A stretch of DNA of 40,282 nt from Plakobranchus ocellatus (lineage: Eukaryota; Mollusca; Gastropoda; Plakobranchidae): contig BLXT01005528.1 of the NCBI GenBank assembly GCA_019648995.1, positions 767,201 through 807,482 on the forward strand. Direction: 5' to 3'. Shown here one piece after another: positions 23,301 through 34,800 of this stretch. Both the position numbers and the translations under genes were made by a program. How positions within the stretch are numbered: position 1 is the stretch's first letter; every line of letters starts with the position of its first letter. The notes under the pieces are model-generated. The model saw nothing but the letters and a program-made list of their open reading frames with translations, was not told where the DNA came from and ran no database searches.

Positions 23301-26300
23301 AAAATAAAGATCAGTTCTTCATGCTCACATAAGACTTTGTTTGATTTCAATCTGTTGATTATAACTATTAGTGTTTTTTTCGATTTTTTAAAATCACCCC
23401 CCATAAAGTAATTTATAGCAGCCATGAGCATCGATTACCCGCTCTCAATGAGCTCGAGTAGCTTTTTTTTTATGCAGTATTTTTTACTGGCAGAATGAAA
23501 ATGAATCGATCACAAATGATATTAAGTTATGGTGACCTAATTTTTTTTAGGAGAAAATAGTTATTAATATGAATAGTTTGTCTTAATCGATGGATTTGTA
23601 TCATGGTAGTGGTGTTGGGTGAGCTAAGATCTAAAGACTCAGTGCAGAGAGAGTGGTCACTTGAACAGTCTTTTTTTATTGTGTGCTTTAAAGAGAAATA
23701 TAATAGTTCAAATGAAAGTTAAAAGCTCATCTTTGTTAAAAATCCGTTATTTGTGTATGATTAAATGTTTTGGGAGCTTTAATTTTGCTTTAAAAACTGG
23801 TCACGTGACCTTTCTGCATACAAAGCCTTGAAAGTCAGGAAAAAATGTAGAATTTGAAACTGTCATGGTTTTTTTTTTCGCTTTTGAGAAAAAATCTGGG
23901 AAACAAAAACCATCAAAATACCAGACCTGCCGCTGCTGCAGTCAGGCAATTTTTACAGACTTGTCGAAGGATTTTTACAGAGTTGTTAAAGTCTTGAAAA
24001 TCTTGAGATAGGCCTGGAAAGAGTCTAGAAAATGACTTTCAAAATGTGTATATGTATTCTGTATGTGTGAGTCCTTCTAGCGATTTGAATTGGTCTCTTG
24101 AGATGAATGGTTTTCAAGTAAATTTTGGCTCTATGTAAACAAAAATAGCTAATAAAAGAAATGGTTACGTAGAGTATTTTGTAAACAAAAACATTTTTTC
24201 AGGATTTTTAAATTGAACTTTACTCTAATTAATCATATAATGATTCACTATGCCATTAAAGCTATAAAGATTGGTTTCTAGAGAAAGAATTTATTATAAT
24301 GGTAGCTGATTACCTTGAATGTCACTTTCAGTAAACTAGTTCTATGTGTGCATGAGAGGAAAAAAAGCAAAAAAACTCTCCTGTCTGCCCTAACCTTTGC
24401 TAATAGTACATTGTATTGTGTAGATCTAGTGCAGTGTCGAATCAATATAAAAATAAGTAAATAGGTCCCCTTGTGAGATTTTTTGCAGTTATTTTTCACT
24501 GCTATGATATTATTACAAATTTATATTTGTTCTATTCAATTCTTATTTTTTATGTCAGCTGGAAATAAAATTTACTTCTTAATATTATATACTATTAATA
24601 TTACAGAAAAATGTAAGAGACTCGATACATTTATTTACAGAACCCTGTATTTTATATTATGAATTTTAATTAGCTAATTAGCAGGATTCTAGTGAAGATT
24701 AACAAACATTCCCCTCTGATCTAACTTTTTCTTCTCTAAATTCTCTCAGCCCATCATATTCATAACATAATGAAAATTCAAGGGCACCCTTTTACTTAAA
24801 ACTTCCTAAAGTTAACCATAGAAGCATGCAATAAAACTAAAAGAATAAAATAAATGAAAGAAGCAAACAGCAAAGATCTCAAAAAGTAAAGCATTCATGG
24901 GATCTTGACCATGTTTTTCTCTTTAAAGTGCTTTCAAGGGCTAACATTTTTTAACATGTTTTCAAAGTAACAAAAGTATGACTTAATTTCCTTGCTCTAC
25001 ATCATGGTTTTGGTAAATATGTGAAACTGAAAGGAAATGTTTAATCTCTTATAAGTTAAGTTTTGCATAAGTTAAGATTTCGTTTCCAGTTACACAATCT
25101 GGGGACGTTTTCAATGAATTAAACTTGGCTGAAATTCATGGTTTTGATTTTTGTATTAAATTTCCACAGCTTTCATTCTGTAATTATAAATTAATAATTG
25201 CTTCAATTTTAATGTTTTTAATGACCTTAAAGCAATGAGCAATTTTATACTAATTTTGTTGCTGTGTGTCTATTAATTTCATTTTCTTGAATTTATTAAT
25301 TTAATAAAAACTGAGGAATTTTGCCTCCTTTGGCAAATATGAACAAGAAAACTATATTCATGTGGGAAGATAAATATCTTAAGACTGTCTGACAGTCTTT
25401 TAAAAAAATAAGCATTAAATAGGCTTATGTGTACATTACAATGTGCTCAAAAGGTTTAAAGGTTGTGGCCCTGTGTTTGGGAAAGCTAAATATTGAAATA
25501 CAACTATATATTTAGTAGCAAAACTCTTAGAATAAAAAAAAATATATTTATTTTAGAGGTCGTTTTATTGATATCATGACAGTCAATATTCGGGTTTGGT
25601 TACCTGCTAAAAAAGCGAGGAGGCTGTAAGACCCTGACAAATGCACAAATGCGTGCAAACTAGATATAAAAAGTGGACTGAATGTCATACGAATATGAGT
25701 GTTGGTGAATGTGCTGTGGGTGTTCAGTTTCAAATACTATGTCTCAGCGATTGTCAGACAAAACGGACAAAGAGAGATTCAATCCAGTCTTCCAATCAAC
25801 CTACGAAAGCATTACAACTAACTTTTAGATTAAATATAGTTACATAACATTAGCAGAAGCGTTTTTGACAGACAAAACAACACCAGCCGTAAACACTGCA
25901 CCAGTCGAGGATGAACTAGACCACTCCATTCAAAACATCGGTGTTTTCACATCATTAACTTCACTGGACACAACAAACGAGCAGACAAACATATGAACAT
26001 CTGATAGAAACCAGATTCTAGAGAAAACATGAGGAAATTTTTTTTTTAATTTTGGTAGAAAGCAGTTAGGTGACGTTGCAAATCTTGTATAGGATGGGAA
26101 AACAATAAAACTTGCTTTTTTTGGACCATGATTATTTGACATATGATATCTCTGGTACCAATGGCAGGTATCCTTGTTTGTGGTGCCAACGAAAAATTCT
26201 GATATCCAATACAATCAAGTTTCAAGGTTTACAGCTAAGGAGAACATTAGTAAGCCTTTGCACGGACTACTAGCGCTTTAAGGAGCATGGCAAGGGCAAT

Positions 26301-28738
26301 GCAAAAAATGCTTCATGCTACAAATGCATTTACTACCCAGAGACAGAGTTACACCACCATATTTACACAGCCTGCTAGGGATTATCAAAAGAACATCATA
26401 ATTTGCTTGAAAATGACAAGGAGTTAAATGAAATTGAAATATTTAAGCAGCATGGAGGCAACTACCTTATAGTGACAAAACAGACAGCAAAGTTAGATTT
26501 CTACAAAACTTGCCCTGCTATGACAAACATCTCTGATGATGAGCAAATGTAATTGAAAGTTGACAACTCAGAGAGTGAAATGGAAGATTCAGGAAGGACA
26601 TAGCTTAAAAAAAAGAGGTGGCCCTATCTTCAGCACCTTCAATGCTGTTTTCAGCAAAAACTGCATCACATCACAAGCCTATCATGGACGTAGTTTTATA
26701 GGAAATCACAGCCACAAATATTTTAAAACAAGTATACCAACAACAAGACACCTCCTAAAAATAATAAAATACACAGACAATCAAGCCATCATGGACAGCA
26801 TTTGCTCATAAAACAAAACTGTACTTGATAAACATCACATTTTCTAAAAATCACAAACTCATTTTGCTTACTGATCCAATCCATTGTGACAGACTGGCAG
26901 AGATAAAGCAAGGAATTGAAAACTACATGGCAGTTTATTGCAAAAAACTTCTTAGGAAAAAAATTCTTCCAAAACATAATATTTTGTATCACCTCTGCAT
27001 ATCTTTCATACAGAAATATTGAATTGCTGTGGGTTTTTTGGGAGAACCATAATGAAAAATTACCTTTTACTAACATCTCAACAATCACTTATCCCAGAAA
27101 AAAAAGAAAAGCAACTTCTAGGATAAAACATGGCTAAAATTTTGGAGTGTTTCAAGCAGAGGCACGTACCAAACAGGAATGAGAGAGAAAGAAGAGTATG
27201 AGAGGCATAGAAAGAGATGAGAGATAGTGAAATTAAGAGTGAGAAAAAGAACGCAGGACACAGAGACAGATAGGCAGAAGAAAGAGAAGAGAGACAGAAA
27301 AATAAAAAGAGAGCGATAAAGAAAGAAAGACACCCATGGACAAACAGACTGAATTAGATAAGATTAGGCAAATAAGAGACACATACATAAAGAGAGGTAG
27401 AATGACACTGGAGAGACAAGATAATTAAAAAATAAGGGAAAGCTGTTTACATTTTGATAGGATAAATCTAATTATCTCTCCTGTAGAACAAGATGTATAA
27501 AATATTAACTTCCTATTTTCTTTGCTAGTGCTGAAATAACAATTTGCTTTAGACATATATTTCTTGAAACTGATTACTCTTACCTAAAATGCAACAAAAT
27601 CATGAACATTAAACTTTAATTGGATTTATTGTTAAACTCAAAGTGGGCAAATCTAGAGATCAACAACTTTTAAGATAGAAGTCTTTTTTTTTATCCATTT
27701 TTCTGCTGTATTACCTTCCTGGATTTGTGTCACTATTTAAATTCCCTTTAAAAACACTTTGTGTTAGAAGTTATACATTGCATGGTAATTTGAACAAGGC
27801 GTTTCTTTTCTTTAGCTTTTGTCATCTTCATAACTGTATTAAAGCCAAAACATGCATATTTTAATGAATTTTGTTTATCAATCAACCATAGAATAGTGTT
27901 ACCCTGCCAACCTTGCTACTATGCTGGGAGGACAGACAGCCTTGATCAAGCTCACCCTCAATTTGAAATTAATGAAATCATCAACTGACACATTGATCAA
28001 ACCGAAACTCACTTTTCTGTAAACAAACTGGTATTTTGTAATAATTGTCATTATATTCTGAGGTCCCATGTATTTTTCAAAGAGTTTAATATCCAAAGAG
28101 TCATACAGGTCTTAGTCACCTTAGACTATGCAGGGACCTTTTGTGCAGATAATTGTCAATTCAAAAGATGGCCCTGAAGTTTAACTTGGAACAAGGCCAT
28201 GGATACTTAAAATAGGCCCCTGCAATTGTACAAAAAAGTAACAAATAAGCATTCAATATCTTTTCTTTTACAGGTGACTGATGTGGGGGATGCTATGATT
28301 GTGAAGCGTTTGTTCACTGGGCTCTTTAAAAATGGAGTGGTGGTGGTAGCAACATCTAATCGTCACCCCGATGGTTTGTTTTCAAGATTTTTTTTTTCAA
28401 TGGCTCACCCAAATTGTCAGTGTTACTGTCACAAGCAATCCACTTAAGTCCAAAATTTGAAATTTCCAAAAATTATATCAACATTTATCTAAGTAAAAAA
28501 AGCTCACCACGGTATCTTACAAAATGGAATTGGCCCATATAAACATAGGTAATCAAATGCAAACCTTATATTTACAAAATGTCATCTGCCAATAAGTTTA
28601 GTAAGCCGTGGCTTAATACAGATGAAGCTATAAAAATTCAACCTCAATTTTGGTTCACCTTGTAGTTTAAAATGAAAAATATGGTAACTAACACATTTTC
28701 TCTATCTCTCTCTCTCTCTCTCCCTCTCTCTGTCTGTT

Positions 28739-28787
<49 letters not shown>

Positions 28788-28798
28788 NNNNNNNNNNN

Positions 28799-28838
<40 letters not shown>

Positions 28839-31800
28839 CAATAAAAACTTCTATTTCAGAGATGATAAGTATAGTTAATTAAATATTCAAACCTTACTGA
28901 AGGTCCAATCTCCCTATTGTTTGTCTATTCAATTAATGCTTTTATCATGCAGCCATGTCACAGGCTTTTGTATTAGGTTGACTGGATGACTTTGTAAAGG
29001 AATTTGCTTGCAAAAGTATTCATCATTGGAAGTTTAAAACTCACTTATTCAGCAGGTCTCTTTGTTACTTTGAAAAAAAACATTTCCTTAAAAGACTATA
29101 TAATTCAATTCATTTAGGTCATAATTTGGTTGTCTTTCCCCTTTTCCTTTCTCCCTCCTTCTTTACCCACTCCTTTGCTCTCTTTCTCTCTTGCAATCTT
29201 TATTTGTTGTATTATTTATCAATGTATGTCCAGTCATCATCATCAAGTGCCTTGCTTGTAAGTGTTGGCGATCATGTCCCTCCACAAATCCCTATCTTTG
29301 ACGGCGGCCAGTATATCTGACACTTTTCCTGGTCCAAGCCATGTGGCCAGTCCATCCATTATCTTCTCCCTTTTTCCTTCAAACTTTCCTGTTGTTACCA
29401 AATGTTCCAGTTTTCCTCTTCTCATCACGTGGCCCAGAAAGGTGGCTTGACGTTTCCTTAGGGTTCTGACCAGTGATCTTCTTTTATTAGCTTCATTCAG
29501 AACTCTCTCATTTGTTTTCTTTGCGGTCCAAGGTATCCGGAGCATTCTTCTAAGGAACCACATTTCTGTTGCTTCTAGCTCATTTTGAATTTGCTTTGAG
29601 ATTGTCCATGCTTCGCATCCATACATTAGAACAGGTTCTATGTAGCACTGGAGGGCTCTTTTCCTTGTTTCGATGGAGATGTGTTTATTTGTCAGGATTG
29701 TTTTAATCTTTTGAAAGTTGATCTTTGCCTTAGCAGTTCTTGCTGATATTTCTCTGTTTGTTTTGCCATCATTTGAAATTATTGTTCCTAGATATTTGAA
29801 CTTTTCTGTTTGTTTGAGTTTTACTTGATTGATTAATATATCACATTTTGAGGATTCTTGTTTGTGACTGATTACCACCACTTCTGTCTTTTTACTGTTC
29901 AGTTCTAACCCTTTCTTTCTGCTTTCTTCTTCAACGATATTTAGAAGTTTTTGCAGGTCTTCTTTGTTTTCAGCTATTAGCACTGTGTCGTCAGCATATC
30001 TTAAGTTGTTTATGTTCTGCCCGCCCACCTTAATTCCTGGGTGATTCTCCAAATTTCGCATGATTATCTCACTGTAGAGGGAGAGGAGATCTGGAGAGAG
30101 AACACAGCCTTGCCTAACGCCTCGTTTTATATCCTGAAATGTGCTGGTTTTGTTTTCGATTCTCATCGCTGCAGTTTGTTCCCAGTACATGGTTTTTATT
30201 ATTCTTAAGTCTTTTCCATCAATGTTAAGTTGTTTCAATTGCGTTATTATCTCATCGTGGTGTACTCTGTCAAAAGCTTTGGTGTAATCAATGAAACACA
30301 GATATACATCTTTTTGTACTTCTAGGGCGCGTTCAATTAAGGTTCGCAGAATATATATTGCATTTGATGTTCCTTTATCTTCTACAAATCCGCACTGTTC
30401 TTCTGCTATTTCTGGTTTTATTTTGTTCCTTATTCTCAGCATTATGATCTTTAGCAGTATTTTGGTGATGTGACTCATGAGGCTGATTGTTCTGTGTAAT
30501 TCACATTCTGTTGCACCTGGCTTCTTTGGCAATGCAATGAATATAGACTTGGATAAATCTCCAGTATGTCCAGTAGCATACCAAAATATCTATATAACAA
30601 GATATCTTGGCAGGATCCTGCACTCGGTAGTATCAATTACTCCTAAGGCTAAAACATGTAAACTTTTAGGTCTTAAAAACAGTCATTGATCAAGTCTTGC
30701 ATTGAAAATACTGAAGTAAGCATGTTGGAAATTAAATGGAAAAAAAAATCTTCAAGATTCATCAGGGAATCCATACATCATTTTGCCAGCAGAATGTTAA
30801 GATTGACATATAGCCTGAACTTTGTGTGCATTGACCTGCAGCCTTTCACCTTATTTCAGCTCTTCCATGGATTAAGGAATGCATACATCATTTTGCCAGC
30901 AGAAAGTTTGTGTCAAACTGCAGCCTTCAATCTTTTTTAACCCTTTGACAGACTTAGGAATGCATACATTTTGCTCACAGATATTTTTCATAACTACATA
31001 GAGTAAAGTCGCAGGTTTGGCCTGAGCATCAGGAACAAGCAGTAAGGTCCTAATATTCTCAGCCTATGGCAATCTGAGTTAGTAACAATTGCTTTTGTAG
31101 TTGCCTTTACTTTTGATGTGTTTCAACAGCCCTAGACCCATTAGGTTGTGCGTGAACACAGGGTAGTAATGAAAAATTTTTCTTGTCTTTAAGGGCAAGA
31201 GCGGCATCTGGATAGAGGGGTGCTGAGGTCAATTTGCGTCACCAAGTCAAATTTTGACTGCAGGTAGTTTTGTAAAGTTTGTCCGATTTGTAATCATCTG
31301 AGGAGTGTTATTAGGCCTAACTTTAGCTAAAAATGTCTTTTATTGCAAATTCAAAATTGCTACCTCCAAGAAAGTCTGCCAATTTTCAAGAAAATGTGTC
31401 AAAATTTGCTGTTTATGCAAGCTATGTAGGCCTGCTACCCCTTGAAAAACATAGGCATATTATATAGCAATGGAAAATTTGCAATCTCAGCCTCCCTATG
31501 GATGCCACTAGAACTACCATATATGGACATTCAAATTTAGACAAATTTTTCCAAGAAGTGAGCTCCATTCATAACCATTACTATATATGGAGCGTCTGTC
31601 CTAGTACCCACGGTTTTTACTACTATGGCGTCGATTTTGCATATGGAGACTTCCGGTTCCTTAGTTTGTGCATGACCGTTAGCCCTGCGAACCTTTACCG
31701 CCCAATGAAATCGAAGCAAAGATCTGACGTCACAGCGTGACACCGAGATCAGCTGTTCTTACGCTAATTTTTTTACATAATGCTTTGTTGGCTTTTGAGT

Positions 31801-34800
31801 GAAGTTTTTAGCCAGTTTAGTACGTGAGTGACCGCCAGCATGACCTGGACGTAAGAAAATGGCCGAAAGGAGATGAGTGCAACTGGAAGAGCTTGAGAGA
31901 GCTGAAGGAGGTCCATCATATAGAGCTGGCATCGCATAATTGGTCAGAAAACCAAAATATTTTTGTTCCGACTTTATCGGCCATTTTCTCAAAATGAGTT
32001 TTTTTTTTGGACAAATGTTCTTATAACTTTGGTGTTTTTCATACGATTTGTCTGAAACTTCACAGGATGTTTTAGGGCAGTAATATCTTGCTTTTCATCT
32101 TAGGTTTTTTGGAATCGGAAGTGTAATTTTTTTTTTACAAATTTTTATGCACCCAAAAATTTGATGCTATTTATAGATCTATATATTTTTCAAAATTTCA
32201 TGAAAATTTTACTTTTCTTTCTAACCACAAAAGCCTATGTGAAAACCTTCAAATTCAGCATAAAAACATTTTCCCGTTTAGAAAAAGTTGATATCTTATT
32301 TAGTTTCGAAGTTATAAGACTTTGAAAATTATGTTTTGTATCCAAGACGACCAACTTTTTTTTTCTGTTGCCATGCCAACGGCATTTGAAAAAAAAAGCC
32401 ATTTCTGTTTTTTATATCATTTTTGGGGGGTCATATATAACAAATAAACCACTTGCAAAGGGATTATTTAAGAAATAAAGAAAATCACCTCTGAGTGCCG
32501 CACTTGCCCTTAATTGGAATTTGAATATGATACAGAGATCTTTTGTCACAGATTTGAACTTGCCATCAAAGGCTGGCCCAATGCCTGAATAGTGAATGAC
32601 ACATACAAAACAAATAAACAAACGATCACATTAAAGATTGCACAGCTATCGAGATTGTTAAATTTTTGATGATCTTTCTTCTTTGCTAAGTTTTCAAAGA
32701 ACCCAACACAAACACTTTTATGAGGCATCTGCTTACAATCTTTTTAGAATTAGCACTGCCTCAACCTTAAGTTGTCCACCTCCATCAAAGCAGTTTGATC
32801 TGATAAGTCTGCCTTTTTTTACCCAAAGGAAGTTTTGCAGTAACTCAAGCATCCTGAGTATCCAAACAATATCTCTCCTCCTAACATATTGTGCTAGTCT
32901 TCTGCCGGTAAGCTTTCTCATCCCAGAAAAGCTATTTCCTGAGTCTCTGCTTTCTAAATTCATGTCTTTAGGTCGGACAAGATCAATCCAAAATGCAGAT
33001 AAAACAACACTGATACCATTCAGATGGCTCTGAGTGCTTACCAAGATGTCCCCATCATAAGTGCTGCCTCAGCAACAGTTGTACGAGAATCAATCCATCA
33101 TTAGCAGTGTCTTTTTGATGATTTTTATGTAACCTTTCAAGCGAAAACACGTCATTATATAAAAATCATTAGTGCCCAGAGAAAAAGTTGCCTTCAAGAA
33201 TGTTGCTTTGTGCTGGCAAGTGTGTATCACTTCAAAGGTCTTGAAGAACCATATTTCAGTCCTATTTTAATTTGTTGAACGCACATTAGCATATGCCTTC
33301 AGTCCCATCAAGCTTTTAAGAATGACAGACTTACCAAGCCTCACAATAAGAGAATATGCTTTCTTCCAAATTTAAAAGGACTAAGGTTTAAATGGAACCT
33401 GAGGATCAAAGTTTCTCCCTGCCTTTGCTTTCGTCTGGTCTTAAGAAACCTAGCTACTCAGTGCTGGGTGGACACAGGGAAGCCATTTAAAATCATCTTG
33501 GCCTAAACTGGGACGGAACCTTTGACCTTCCACATGGCAGCCAGCTGCGCTATCAGATGAGCCACTGCTCCTATTATCCGTAGAAGGCATGATAAAAATG
33601 AATATGGCACCTACGAATCCACCAGGGTTTGGGAATCATCCAACCTAGATATAATCTAAAAGGCACTACAGCATCATTCTTATAAATTGACCTGGGATTG
33701 GAATGTGTCCTACTTTTTTACTTATACATAACTCTCAAGCTCTTCCTTTCTAGCCTTACAAGCTTCTCATTGTATCTGTCTTCTTTCGGCTGTTCTCTTA
33801 CACCCAATTCATGCACTAAACTAGCCGAAACTTCATTCAAAAGCCAACAAACCAACAAATTACTGTGTAAACAAAACAGCATAAGAATGTTTGACCATGG
33901 GATCATTGGACAGTAACAGCTCGCAAAACTAAGGAGTCTGAAATCTCCATATATGCAAGATTGACGCAACTGGAGCAAAGACTGTGACAGACACTCCTTA
34001 TTTGGTAATGGTTATGAATGGAGCTTGCTTCGTGGAAAAATTTGTTTAAATTTGGATGAGGGAGGTTGAGATTGTGAACTTGCTATTGGTACATAATATG
34101 GCTATGTTTTGCAAGGGTAGCAGGCCTACATAGCTTGCATAAATGGCAAATTGTTACGCATTTTCTTGAAAATTTGTAAATTCTCTTGGATGTAGCAATT
34201 TCGAATTTACAATAAAAGATATTTTAAGCTGAATTTAGGCCTTAACAAAATTCTGTTCAGATTATTATAAATTGGACAAACTTTACAAAACTACCCAAGT
34301 CAAAATTTTACCCGATGACCAATTTGACCCCAGAACTCCCCTCTCAAGGTGCCCACTTGTTCTTAATTATCAGAGTATTGAAACAAAACATCTCATGGAA
34401 TCCCAAAGTAAGCAACAATTTTTATTGTTTGGTGTTTTAGAAATTGCACATAGCTTATGTCATATAAGTGCCTACACATTGGTTGTTTGAGGATTACATG
34501 CATGACAGATTTCTATGCCCTTATGTGGCGTTGAATCATTATATATGCACCATATCACCAGCGAGAAGGGCAAGAGAATTAGTCAATTTCACCCACGGGG
34601 AAAAATCAACAGGCTTTTTGGAATATTTACTCGGTCATGACCTTGGATTGTGATGCAATTGGATGAATGAGGAAACGGGGCTTGGATTTAAACAAATGTC
34701 ATTCCTGTTACAGATCCAACTGTTTTCTCAGTAAATTTAGATCCAAAAAAAAGTCCTGCCATAACAAGCAAATAATTCTAAAAGCATAAACTTATTTATT

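Larger units (their letters stand above)
19458..28273 (+). other. AFG1L: AFG1L intron d (8.8 kb)
   Basis: Donor gtacac, acceptor ttttacag. It contains inverted-repeat arm A (about 20670-21965), a spacer, arm B (about 23195-24475), a decayed uncharacterised element (26100-27110) and a degenerate GA tract (27178-27340). The stretches 19458-20660, 24480-26090 and 27340-28273 are AT-rich with no recognisable feature. Confidence 0.85.
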
